The position numbers and the translations under genes were made by a program. This document shows, in pieces, positions 1 to 8,318 of a DNA stretch of 64,000 bases. Positions within the stretch are counted from its first letter, which is position 1. Each line of letters begins with the position of its first letter. The notes under the pieces were generated by a model. The model saw only the letters and a program-made list of their open reading frames with translations, made no database searches and had not been told where the DNA came from. This stretch comes from Bacteroidales bacterium (GTDB lineage: Bacteria > Bacteroidota > Bacteroidia > Bacteroidales > DTU049): positions 1 to 64,000 of the forward strand of contig JAOAAK010000003.1 in NCBI GenBank assembly GCA_026418905.1, given 5' to 3'.

Positions 1-470
1 ATAGCAAAAACCTTTATGTCGTATTCAATTGTTTCATCGAATGGAATTCCTTGCGTAGATCCAACCACTTTTAACCGAACTGTTTTATTTACAATATGTC
101 CCTGGCCTGGGTATTTGCGACGAATTAATACTCCTGTGTTATGTTGACCAGGGTTGCCATATCGATCAAGTGTGGTAATAGGCTTAGCATAAGTAAGGGA
201 ATCATCAAAAAAATGATCCGTCATATTAACACTGAGCAGTGCATGATTCCATTGTCCACTGGTTTCACATTGCCTGAACTTAATAAATACCCATACTGCA
301 TCGTGATTTTGTGGAAAACCAGTTACAAAATACCAACTGTTTTGCCACGAAAGTCTAAATTCGATGATATCCCGATTTGAACCAGTTCTAGTAATATTAG
401 TTACACGTACATTGTTGGCTTTAACTATCGTCAAAACGAGAAAAAATACAATAAAAAATTTGCTTCTCAT
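1..470 (-). CDS. SUMF1-type exported protein, N-terminal part (cut by window edge)
   Basis: The minus-strand frame is open from an ATG at 470 to the left edge, about 156 codons, so the 3' end lies outside the window. It starts with a signal peptide (MRSKFFIVFFLVLTIVKA) and then matches residues 20-155 of the next gene almost segment for segment: TNITRTGSN, SWQNSWY, NHDAVWVFIKFR, SGQWNHALLS, PITTLDRYGNPG, HNTG, VVGSTQGIPF, YDIKVF. This is therefore a tandem paralogue of the gene at 483-1943, and its missing C-terminus probably carries the same sulfatase-modifying-factor fold. That last point is inference, because the domain itself is not in view. The stop of the upstream paralogue lies 12 bases away, so the two genes are probably co-transcribed. 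Confidence 0.85.
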   Translation of the reverse strand, partial: MRSKFFIVFFLVLTIVKANNVRVTNITRTGSNRDIIEFRLSWQNSWYFVTGFPQNHDAVWVFIKFRQCETSGQWNHALLSVNMTDHFFDDSLTYAKPITTLDRYGNPGQHNTGVLIRRKYPGQGHIVNKTVRLKVVGSTQGIPFDETIEYDIKVFA

Positions 471-482
471 ATTATTTTAATT

Positions 483-1943
483 TTATCTTGATCCACGTCC
501 ACTTGAATTATTATATCTTGAATTATAATAACTTGAACCATACCCAATATCATTACGATCACTGACTCGACACCTGTCTTGATGAGACGTCCATGATCCT
601 CCCTTATAACAAAACCATTCCACTGTGGGCCATGACGTTACATTGTAGGAACCCGCATTGTTTAGCATACCATCTCCCCAAATTCCCATATACGATGATG
701 ATGTATTTGGATTATTGTTATTTACATTAACTTGAATACACATTTCCCACACGTTTCCACTGAGTTCCATAGCACCATAATAGCCAGCCCCTGTTCCTTC
801 CCTAGATGTAGTATTGTCTCTTGCAAATACCCCCACTTCTACTGGTCCAGAATTGGAAGAACCAAACATTCCACCACTACAATTGTAGGAAGTACCATAA
901 AAATGCAAGTTAGCACCTACATTGTTACACACTTCTTGGCCTGAAGTTGTTCCAGAAAAATTTATAGCCTCGATGAAACTGGTTGTGCCCCAAGCATATT
1001 CCCCCATCACAAAATCCTTAGGCCCCCTACAAGCTTTTTCATATTCCATTTCTGTAATAGGTCGCAAAGCGGCCCAATCAAGATATGACAGTAAATCTAC
1101 AAAAGAAAGATAAATCATGGCCCGATTTGGCTGAGTCGTAGTATAAGTTCCCCCGGTTAATTGAATGTTGTACATATTTCCATTATATATGTAGGATCTC
1201 GAAATTGCATGAGCTGGATCAATGGTGTTTAAAAAATCTACATATTGCCCCTGTGTGATTTCATATTTCATAATATAAAATGAAGAATAACCTTTTGGAA
1301 AAGTAGCAGGTAACGTACAAGGATAACCATTTAGACCAGTGGCAATAGTTTGGGAAGCCTCGGAGGTTACCCTGTATGGAGCACGTGGATTGGTTCCAGG
1401 TGTAAATAATGCATAAGTGCTTTGTCCATCTCCTACATAAAAAGGACCTTCAGGAATATAAACCATTTCAATACCAAACACTTTGATATCATAATTCGTA
1501 CTAGCATTGAATGGAACACCACTAGTACTTCCTACAACACGTAAAGTGACAGTCTCATTAACAATGTTACCAGTTCCGTAATTAGATCTTCGAATCATGG
1601 CACCTGTATTATGACTACCTGGATTTCCCCATCTATCTACGGTAGTAATCGGTTGAGCAAAAGCAAGGCCTGCAGATAATGAATGATCAAGCATATTTGT
1701 GCTCAAAAGAGCATGATTCCACTGTCCTGAAGTATTACATTCTCTGAATTTGATAAAAACCCAAATGGCATCATGATTGGAAGGCAAACCTTGAACATAC
1801 CATGAGTTTTCCCAAGATACATTAAATGTAATAAGATCATTATTAGAACCACTCCTTGTAATGTTAGTAATAATTAGATTATTACCTTTCAAGCAAATCG
1901 ATATAGCAAAAGAAAACAAAATTGACCTAAAAATTTTATTCAT
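483..1943 (-). CDS. Exported SUMF1/FGE-sulfatase-domain protein
   Basis: A 486-residue exported protein. Residues 1-20 are a signal peptide. Residues 22-155 form a beta-rich N-terminal domain shared with the neighbouring paralogue. From about residue 157 (EMVYIPEGPFYVGDG) it has the formylglycine-generating-enzyme-like fold: YYIMKYEITQGQYVDFLN, RPITEMEYEKACRG, the hallmark ELSGNVWEM near residue 395, and a C-terminal KGGSW...RVSDRND segment. The usual terminal GFR is replaced by GRGSR, and I do not see the paired catalytic cysteines of true formylglycine-generating enzymes. A structural or binding role is therefore at least as likely as sulfatase activation. Members of this superfamily include the gliding lipoproteins GldJ and GldK, but the protein has no lipobox. 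A -7 box at 1975-1982 supports this start. Confidence 0.8.
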   Translation of the reverse strand: MNKIFRSILFSFAISICLKGNNLIITNITRSGSNNDLITFNVSWENSWYVQGLPSNHDAIWVFIKFRECNTSGQWNHALLSTNMLDHSLSAGLAFAQPITTVDRWGNPGSHNTGAMIRRSNYGTGNIVNETVTLRVVGSTSGVPFNASTNYDIKVFGIEMVYIPEGPFYVGDGQSTYALFTPGTNPRAPYRVTSEASQTIATGLNGYPCTLPATFPKGYSSFYIMKYEITQGQYVDFLNTIDPAHAISRSYIYNGNMYNIQLTGGTYTTTQPNRAMIYLSFVDLLSYLDWAALRPITEMEYEKACRGPKDFVMGEYAWGTTSFIEAINFSGTTSGQEVCNNVGANLHFYGTSYNCSGGMFGSSNSGPVEVGVFARDNTTSREGTGAGYYGAMELSGNVWEMCIQVNVNNNNPNTSSSYMGIWGDGMLNNAGSYNVTSWPTVEWFCYKGGSWTSHQDRCRVSDRNDIGYGSSYYNSRYNNSSGRGSR

Positions 1944-1974
1944 TGATCACATATTTGCATTTTCCTCTTAATTA

Positions 1975-1982
1975 CAAAAATA
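1975..1982 (-). promoter_or_regulatory. Promoter -7 box for the SUMF1-domain pair
   Basis: On the minus strand the bases read TATTTTTG, an exact match to the Bacteroidota -7 consensus TAnnTTTG, 31 bases before the ATG at 1943. Confidence 0.5.
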
Positions 1983-2058
1983 ATCACAGATTAAATATTA
2001 AACAATAAAAAAATGTTGTAATACATGAATTTATACAAAAATAATTTAAAAAATTAAA

Positions 2059-2075
2059 GTTAACAATTGGTTAAC
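2059..2075 (-). terminator. Possible weak terminator after the AraC-type gene
   Basis: GTTAAC repeated around a 5-base spacer directly follows the stop codon of the AraC-type gene, and a T-rich run follows on the minus strand. The stem is only 6 AT-rich pairs, so this is tentative. Confidence 0.3.
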
Positions 2076-2076
2076 A

Positions 2077-3213
2077 TCAAAGAATATTTTTTAAGAATTC
2101 ACCAGGTGTAACGTTCATTTTTTTCTTAAAGGCATTGATAAAAGTGCTTCGACTGCGAAAACCACTCATCTGAGCAATAGCATCGAGGGTTAAGGTTTCC
2201 TTGTATTTCTTGATGTTTTCAGTTGCTTCAGCAATTCTATATTCGTTGATAAAATTGTAAAAGTTGGTCTTTGCTTTTTCATTGATGACCTGACTGATGT
2301 ATTTATAATTGGTGTTTAAAAGTTTTGCAATGGTTGTAATGGTCAAATCTGGGTTCAAATATATTTTCTCACGTTTTAATAATTCTAAAATTTGATGAAA
2401 CAATGATTCCTTAAATTCTTCTGTCAAAGTGGAAGAAGTACTTTGAGAGCTTTTTTCATTACCAGGAGATTTAGAAGAATAATTACTGATCGTAATCTTT
2501 TGGCTTTCATAAAGGTTTTGAAGGTAAATATCTGCTTGCTTGATTCCAAAAAAACCTAAAAAATTAATGAAAACAATCATAATTACATAATATATGACAC
2601 GAACATATGGATGATCTGGTATCATTAAATACATTGATATGTCAAAACCAGCAAATACAATGTAAATAATTAAAAAAAGCCACAACCACGAAAGAGAAAT
2701 ATTTTCCGTATAACTAAAATATTCTTTGATTTTCCTCTTGTGTCTGATAAGTAAATGAATGATGGCAGTTACATAAGCAATGATTTGTAAATAATATATT
2801 AAAATGAAAATATTCTTTATCATTAAGAAAAAAGAAACGTAATTATCATGTGCATAGAAATATTCGATGAACATTAATATCAAAGCCAAGAAAGAGGGTA
2901 AATAATGTAAAAGATGTTTTTTTGAAAATTGAAAATTTTCATCTGTCAATGACCGTACATAAAAATAATAAAAGGGATTGAATGAGACAAGCAAGGGAAA
3001 TACCCAAATTAGCATAAAAACTTGCATTTCTTTAGAGAATAAAAAATTTGCATTAATAAAAAAGTAAAATGAAATAAGAACCATATAGATGGCCAATATA
3101 CGATGTGGCCTACTAAAAATTCCTCTGTATGCATATAATTGAAGGGCATACAATATGGGCTGTAAAATCATGAAAAAATGCAAATATTCAACAATGTTTA
3201 TCTCTTCCATCAT
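2077..3213 (-). CDS. Membrane-bound AraC-family transcriptional regulator
   Basis: The N-terminal ~220 residues hold about seven hydrophobic segments (for example FVLISFYFFINANFLF-like, YVIMIVFINFLGFFG). The C-terminal ~100 residues are an AraC-type double helix-turn-helix: ILELLKREKIYLNPDLTITTIAK, NTNYKYISQVINEK, FINEYRIAEA, DAIAQMSGFRSRSTFINAFKK, MNVTPGEFL. This architecture is common in Bacteroidota and suggests a sensor in the inner membrane that acts directly on DNA; the signal is unknown. The frame is open to a TTG at 3234, but a good promoter (-7 box 3217-3224) lies inside that extension, so I place the start at the ATG at 3213. An internal ATG at 3165 is an alternative. The gene is divergent from polA with almost no spacer, so their promoters overlap. 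Confidence 0.85.
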   Translation of the reverse strand: MMEEINIVEYLHFFMILQPILYALQLYAYRGIFSRPHRILAIYMVLISFYFFINANFLFSKEMQVFMLIWVFPLLVSFNPFYYFYVRSLTDENFQFSKKHLLHYLPSFLALILMFIEYFYAHDNYVSFFLMIKNIFILIYYLQIIAYVTAIIHLLIRHKRKIKEYFSYTENISLSWLWLFLIIYIVFAGFDISMYLMIPDHPYVRVIYYVIMIVFINFLGFFGIKQADIYLQNLYESQKITISNYSSKSPGNEKSSQSTSSTLTEEFKESLFHQILELLKREKIYLNPDLTITTIAKLLNTNYKYISQVINEKAKTNFYNFINEYRIAEATENIKKYKETLTLDAIAQMSGFRSRSTFINAFKKKMNVTPGEFLKNIL

Positions 3214-3216
3214 GAG

Positions 3217-3224
3217 CAAAATTA
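3217..3224 (-). promoter_or_regulatory. Promoter -7 box for the AraC-type gene
   Basis: The minus strand reads TAATTTTG, with a TTTG -33 element at 3243-3246 separated by 18 bases. This is the best two-box match in the window. Only 3 bases separate the -7 box from the ATG at 3213, implying a leaderless transcript or a start further inside. Confidence 0.6.
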
Positions 3225-3234
3225 AAAAAACCAA

Positions 3235-3242
3235 TATTTTTA
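3235..3242 (+). promoter_or_regulatory. Possible -7 box for polA
   Basis: TATTTTTA is 7 of 8 to TAnnTTTG and lies 10 bases before the polA ATG, face to face with the divergent promoter at 3217-3224. Confidence 0.35.
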
Positions 3243-3252
3243 CAAAAAAACA

Positions 3253-6006
3253 ATGCGTTTATTTTTACTCGATGCCCTTGCAATTTTATTCAGGTCATAT
3301 TATGCTTTTTTAAAAAAACCCATATATAATTCTAAAGGAATGAATACGTCGGCCATATTTGGTTTTGCAAACACTTTATTGGATCTAATTAAAACAGAAA
3401 AACCCACTCATATAGCTGTAGCTTTTGATTCTGAAACTCCAACACATCGCGAAACAGATTATACTTTCTACAAAGCCAACCGGCCCCCAACTCCCGAGGA
3501 TCTTCTTAAATCCATTCCATATGCAAAGCTAATGACCAAACTCATGAACATTCCTGCCATTGAAGTACCCGGCTATGAAGCCGATGACGTCATTGGTACC
3601 ATTGCCCATGAAGCAGAAAAAAATCATCTTATCACTTATATCGTATCCCCAGATAAGGACTTCGGGCAACTTGTAAGTTCCCGTATTTTACTCTACAAAC
3701 CCTCCTCTAGCAGTAAGGAAAAAGAAATTTGGGACGTTCAGAGAGTTTGCGATAGATATGGGATCGAACAACCTATTCAACTCATCGATATTTTAGCACT
3801 CATGGGAGACCCATCTGATAATATCCCTGGTGTACATGGTATTGGCGAAAAAACTGCTATCAACCTTATCCGCCAATTTCGCTCCATAGAAGAATTATAT
3901 CAACATTTGGAAAGTATCTCATCACCATCTTTACGAAAAAAGCTAGAAGAGAACAAAGACCTAGCTTTTCTTTCTAAGCAACTTGCTACTATTCAGCTTA
4001 ACGTTCCTTTGGAGTTAAGATTTTCCGAACTGGAATGGAAAATTCCTTCCTTTCAAGATCTTCAACCTTTTTTTGAAGAACTTGAATTTAAAACTTTTTC
4101 TAAACGCTTCTGGGAAACCATCCAACAACTATCCAACGAAAAACCCTCTCTTAGTCGCTATCAACCAACCTTATTTGATCAAGAACATATTCCTGTCGAA
4201 CAAAGAAGTGAATCCTTCGCATCCATCCATTCTATGTCTCACGAATATGAACTTATTCAGGACCCTGAACAATTAAAAATCTGGCTACAGCAGGTTAAAG
4301 ATATCCTTTCTATTGATTTAGAAACAACTTCTCTCGATCCATTTTCAGCTGAAGTGGTAGGAATAGCTCTGAGTTTTAAACCCCATAAAGCTTGTTTTGT
4401 GGATACAAAAAACAATCCTTCCATCTTTCTTGAAACACTCAAACCATACTTGCAAAGTTCGTCTATCCTTATCGTTGGGCATAATTTGAAATTTGATTTA
4501 TCCATTCTTAAAAAATATAAGATTGATGTTACATCTTCCATTTTTGATACGATGATTGCTCACTATTTACTGGATCCTGAAAAAAAACACGGTTTGGATT
4601 TTCTCAGTGAAGTATACTTACAATATAAAACTATTTCATACGATGAAATGATGAATAAAAAGAAAGACATACGAGAGGTTCCTCCCGAGCTCATCAGAGA
4701 CTACGCTTGTGAAGATGCAGACATAGCCTTGCAACTCTACCAAACTTTCGATTCTCTTCTTAAAGAAAAGGAATTAATCGATTTGTTTTATCAGGTAGAA
4801 ATACCACTTATTAAAGTTCTCATGGACATGGAATTGACGGGAGTCAAGATCAACACAGAAGAATTAAAAGAAATTTCAGTATCACTGCAAAAGGATATTG
4901 TACAAATTGAAAATGAAATTTTTGAGCTAGCTGGTAAAAAATTCAATCTCAATAGTCCTAAACAGTTAGGTGAAATACTTTTTGAAGATCTAAAAATAGA
5001 TGCTAATCCTCCGAGAACTAAAACAAGGCAATATTCTACATCTGAAGAAGTTCTGCAAAAGTACACACAAGCACACCCAATCGTTAATAAGATTCTCGAT
5101 TACAGAGAACTCGTAAAATTAAAAAACACATATGTAGATGCTCTGCCTCAACTCATACATTCGCAAACTGGAAAAATTCATACCAGCTTTAATCAAACTA
5201 TCACTTCGACAGGTAGACTTAGCTCATCAAACCCTAATCTTCAAAACATACCCATACGTACGACAAGAGGTAAAGAAATTAGAAAAGTTTTTATTCCCAA
5301 ACAAGCCGACTATTGTATAATTTCTGCTGATTATAATCAGATTGAGCTTCGCATCATGGCAAGCATGTCGGGAGATGAAAACATGATAAAAGCATTTGAA
5401 AATGATAAAGACATTCATTCTATGACAGCAGCCCGACTTTTTAATGTTGATGAAGCTCATGTTACACCAGAAATGAGGCGAATAGCTAAAACTGTCAATT
5501 TTGGCATCATCTATGGCATGTCGCCTTTTGGACTTGCTGAAAGGCTAGGGATCCCTCGCTCAGAAGCTAAGAAAATCATCGATTCCTATTTTAAAGAATT
5601 TCCAGGAATAAAAAAATACATGGAAGATGCCATCGCTTTCGCACGCGAACATGGATACGTTCAGACCCTTTTAAAACGACGTCGATATTTACCGGATATC
5701 AACTCAACCAATCCAACTGTCCGAGGCTATGCTGAACGAAATGCTATCAACATGCCCATCCAAGGAACAGCAGCAGATATGATGAAACTTGCCATGATTC
5801 AAATTCACAAATTTTTGACTGAAAAATATCCTGAAACTAAAATCATTCTTCAAATACATGATGAACTCGTATTTGAAGCACCAGAAAAAGATGCCGAGGA
5901 AGTGATGTCTTCCATATCTACCATCATGAAAAATGCATTACCGCTGGCTGTACCTATTAACGTATCCATCCAAAAAGGAAAAAATTGGCTTGAAGCTCAC
6001 AACTAA
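3253..6006 (+). CDS. polA: DNA polymerase I
   Basis: A full-length 917-residue family A polymerase used in Okazaki-fragment processing and repair. Residues 1-~290 are the 5' nuclease domain (LFLLDALAILFRSYYA, YEADDVIGT, SPDKDFGQLV, GDPSDNIPGVHGIGEKTA). The 3'-5' exonuclease domain starts near residue 340, and its metal ligands all appear intact: DLET near 355, NLKFD, and YACEDAD. This differs from the many bacterial PolA proteins with a dead proofreading site. Polymerase motif A is SADYNQIELR (near 691), motif B is RRIAKTVNFGIIYG and motif C is QIHDELV (near 868). It is convergent with the M43 protease gene; the stop codons are 5 bases apart. Confidence 0.97.
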   Translation: MRLFLLDALAILFRSYYAFLKKPIYNSKGMNTSAIFGFANTLLDLIKTEKPTHIAVAFDSETPTHRETDYTFYKANRPPTPEDLLKSIPYAKLMTKLMNIPAIEVPGYEADDVIGTIAHEAEKNHLITYIVSPDKDFGQLVSSRILLYKPSSSSKEKEIWDVQRVCDRYGIEQPIQLIDILALMGDPSDNIPGVHGIGEKTAINLIRQFRSIEELYQHLESISSPSLRKKLEENKDLAFLSKQLATIQLNVPLELRFSELEWKIPSFQDLQPFFEELEFKTFSKRFWETIQQLSNEKPSLSRYQPTLFDQEHIPVEQRSESFASIHSMSHEYELIQDPEQLKIWLQQVKDILSIDLETTSLDPFSAEVVGIALSFKPHKACFVDTKNNPSIFLETLKPYLQSSSILIVGHNLKFDLSILKKYKIDVTSSIFDTMIAHYLLDPEKKHGLDFLSEVYLQYKTISYDEMMNKKKDIREVPPELIRDYACEDADIALQLYQTFDSLLKEKELIDLFYQVEIPLIKVLMDMELTGVKINTEELKEISVSLQKDIVQIENEIFELAGKKFNLNSPKQLGEILFEDLKIDANPPRTKTRQYSTSEEVLQKYTQAHPIVNKILDYRELVKLKNTYVDALPQLIHSQTGKIHTSFNQTITSTGRLSSSNPNLQNIPIRTTRGKEIRKVFIPKQADYCIISADYNQIELRIMASMSGDENMIKAFENDKDIHSMTAARLFNVDEAHVTPEMRRIAKTVNFGIIYGMSPFGLAERLGIPRSEAKKIIDSYFKEFPGIKKYMEDAIAFAREHGYVQTLLKRRRYLPDINSTNPTVRGYAERNAINMPIQGTAADMMKLAMIQIHKFLTEKYPETKIILQIHDELVFEAPEKDAEEVMSSISTIMKNALPLAVPINVSIQKGKNWLEAHN

Positions 6007-6011
6007 AAAAT

Positions 6012-8219
6012 TCATTTAACAAACATTATCGAAAAATTTTCCCTGTCAGAAATCAAGTTTATACAATAAGTGCCAGATTTAAGATGTGCTACGTTTATTA
6101 TCTCATGGGTATTATAAAGTATTCCTCTTACTACTTCATTTCCGACTATATCATATATGACATAAGTAAAGGAACGTGTTACAACATCGGTAAAATCAAT
6201 ATGAAGCTCATCTTGAACAGGATTGGGATAGATTTTCAAAATCGACCGCAGATCTTCCATTCCGGCACTTAAGAGATTTATGTTTATATCGTCAAGATAA
6301 AGATTATTTCCACCATTAGAGAAAAATTCAAACTTAATTCGCATCCTATTCAGTTGAGAAACTTGACCAGCTGGAATGATAAACTCAGCTGTTTTCCATT
6401 GAGAAGGACTGGTAGGAGAAAACTCATTCTGAGTTGGATTAGCCGTTGCCCATGAAGGTCCTGAATAACTTAATTTGGTTTGCCATGTTTTGCCACAATC
6501 TGATGAAATAGCTACAAGAAACTTGTCGAAAGCAGTATCAGACGGAGTAATAATACTTCCTGGAATTATTTTACCAGCATAAGCGTATTTAAAAGAAATC
6601 TTTACAGCCTGCCCTGTGAAGGTAGTTAAATTATAGACTGGACTTACAAGTATATCCTTGCTTCCCCCACGTCCATTTTGAAAATTAGGAACGTACATCG
6701 ATTTGGTTCCTGTACAACCAGTACCTGTCTTCAAAGTCCAAGATCCACCTGCTTCATTAATACTAAGAAAATTGTTCTGCCCGCCATTTTCAAAACTTTC
6801 AAAATAAGGAGCATCAATGACCTGACTGTTTGACCAAACATGAATATAATTGGTTTTCACAAGACTATCCATGCCACTAGAGTTAAAAACTTTGAGTTTT
6901 ACTTTGAAAATTCCACCTTGATCGTATGTCACCAGAGGATTTTTTTGTGTAGATGATGAAGGCGTACCTCCCTCGAATTCCCAAATCCAGTTTTCCACTG
7001 GTCCATTGAAAGAAGCATCATAGAATTGCACAGTTCCTCCCTGGCAGATCATGGGTGATGGTGTATAAAAGTCAGCTATGGGTGAGCATAATTGAGTATT
7101 TGTATCGAGAACTCCTGTTTTTATAAGGTTTTCCTTGGACCATAGACTTCGCCGATAACCATTAAGAGTTGCATCTATTCTAGCCTTTTGACCTAGAGTG
7201 AAAATATTGTTACAATAACCCCATTGATAATCCATGTAATTTTCTATCATATCAGGTTCGTCAGGATTTTCGGTGCAAGTATTACGGCTACCAGGAGGAT
7301 AACATTGAACTGATGTATTAATTGTTGCTTGGTCGACAGGTGGGGTATCGCTAACCTCATCACCATTTGGAGCTAAAAATGATGGACACCCACTGGAAGA
7401 AGGAATAAGACCAGCCATCAAGTTTTGAAAAGTATGATATAGATTGAAATAATGACCCGCTTCATGGGTGAAGGTTCTGTTAATCATATTGATAGGCATT
7501 CCCCCCATTTGCGTAGCAGTACCTATAGATCCAACACCATCATGACGAATTAGAACACCGTCCTTGAGCGTATCTCCACCAGTTAACATTTGTGATAGCG
7601 GATTATTAGGTGGAAATGGTGACATGCCACCTATAAAAGCCCCATCAGGAAGCGACATATCGGAAGGATAGATGTTCTTAACGACAAAAACATTCATGTA
7701 GTGCTTGGGTTCCCATGCATACTGAGCCATGGTTTCAAAATATGCAAAATTTGTGGAGGGATCGTAATGTCTGACAATACCAGAGGTGCAATTTCCATTG
7801 GGATCTTTTCGTGCTAATCTAAATTCAATCTTACAATCGGCTGCCCTGCTTTTAAAAAGATGATATGTATTAGCTGTATCAGGATTCAATTTATTAAAAT
7901 CAATGTTCAGAAGGGTAAGCCCGTCCAGGACCTGTTCATCAGAAATGTTTTCAGATCCATACGTATGAATAATATGAAACACCACAGGTATAACACGCTT
8001 GCCATTAATAAGAGTGTCTGTTTTTGGGTATTGATGTTCCAATGTTGTCATTAGTTGTTTAAGATTCTCTTCAAAAATTAAATATTTTATGATTACCTCA
8101 GGATTTTGAGTAATTTTATTCTTCAATAATACGTCATCTGCATGAAAGAAAAAAGGAACCTGTCCATGGACAATTCGTAAAAAAAATAAAATTCCAACAA
8201 TCCAAACCCCTTTTTTCAT
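6012..8219 (-). CDS. Secreted M43-type metalloprotease with T9SS sorting domain
   Basis: A 735-residue secreted protease of the pappalysin/cytophagalysin (M43) family. It starts with a signal peptide (KKGVWIVGILFFLRIVHG). The zinc site HEAGHYFNLYH, matching HExxHxxxxxH, is near residues 251-261. A PKD-like Ig fold follows at about 395-460 (CQGGTVQFYDAS...WEFEGGTPSS...YDQGGIFKVKLKV). Next comes a MAM/jelly-roll-like region with SMYVPNFQNGRGG. The last ~80 residues are a type-A T9SS signal (ILKIYPNPVQDELHIDF ... LKSGTYCINL). The expected route is Sec export, then T9SS passage and cell-surface attachment or release. Its promoter is divergent from that of the decarboxylase gene. Substrate specificity cannot be read from the sequence. 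Confidence 0.92.
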   Translation of the reverse strand: MKKGVWIVGILFFLRIVHGQVPFFFHADDVLLKNKITQNPEVIIKYLIFEENLKQLMTTLEHQYPKTDTLINGKRVIPVVFHIIHTYGSENISDEQVLDGLTLLNIDFNKLNPDTANTYHLFKSRAADCKIEFRLARKDPNGNCTSGIVRHYDPSTNFAYFETMAQYAWEPKHYMNVFVVKNIYPSDMSLPDGAFIGGMSPFPPNNPLSQMLTGGDTLKDGVLIRHDGVGSIGTATQMGGMPINMINRTFTHEAGHYFNLYHTFQNLMAGLIPSSSGCPSFLAPNGDEVSDTPPVDQATINTSVQCYPPGSRNTCTENPDEPDMIENYMDYQWGYCNNIFTLGQKARIDATLNGYRRSLWSKENLIKTGVLDTNTQLCSPIADFYTPSPMICQGGTVQFYDASFNGPVENWIWEFEGGTPSSSTQKNPLVTYDQGGIFKVKLKVFNSSGMDSLVKTNYIHVWSNSQVIDAPYFESFENGGQNNFLSINEAGGSWTLKTGTGCTGTKSMYVPNFQNGRGGSKDILVSPVYNLTTFTGQAVKISFKYAYAGKIIPGSIITPSDTAFDKFLVAISSDCGKTWQTKLSYSGPSWATANPTQNEFSPTSPSQWKTAEFIIPAGQVSQLNRMRIKFEFFSNGGNNLYLDDININLLSAGMEDLRSILKIYPNPVQDELHIDFTDVVTRSFTYVIYDIVGNEVVRGILYNTHEIINVAHLKSGTYCINLISDRENFSIMFVK

Positions 8220-8233
8220 AGAATCATTTTTTA

Positions 8234-8241
8234 CAAAATTA
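8234..8241 (-). promoter_or_regulatory. Promoter -7 box for the M43 protease
   Basis: The minus strand reads TAATTTTG, an exact TAnnTTTG match, 14 bases before the ATG at 8219. It is back to back with the rightward promoter at 8273-8280. Confidence 0.55.
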
Positions 8242-8272
8242 AAAATTTAACATTTCCTAAAATTAAATGATT

Positions 8273-8280
8273 TACTTTTG
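8273..8280 (+). promoter_or_regulatory. Promoter -7 box for the decarboxylase gene
   Basis: TACTTTTG followed by C is an exact -7 match, 38 bases upstream of the ATG at 8319. No clear TTTG -33 element is seen. Confidence 0.5.
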
Positions 8281-8318
8281 CAAAGTTTTTACCAGTTAAC
8301 TCAAATATATGGTTGGGA

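Noticed and set aside
483-1943. GldJ/GldK gliding lipoprotein
   Set aside because: The fold matches, but there is no lipobox, the N-terminal domain differs and other gld genes are missing.
2059-2075. Operator reading of the GTTAAC repeat after the AraC-type gene
   Set aside because: It follows a stop codon with no promoter near it; a weak terminator is the simpler reading.
3253-6006. Proofreading-dead PolA
   Set aside because: The exonuclease metal ligands (DLET, NLKFD, EDAD) are all present, so the expectation from many other bacteria does not hold here.
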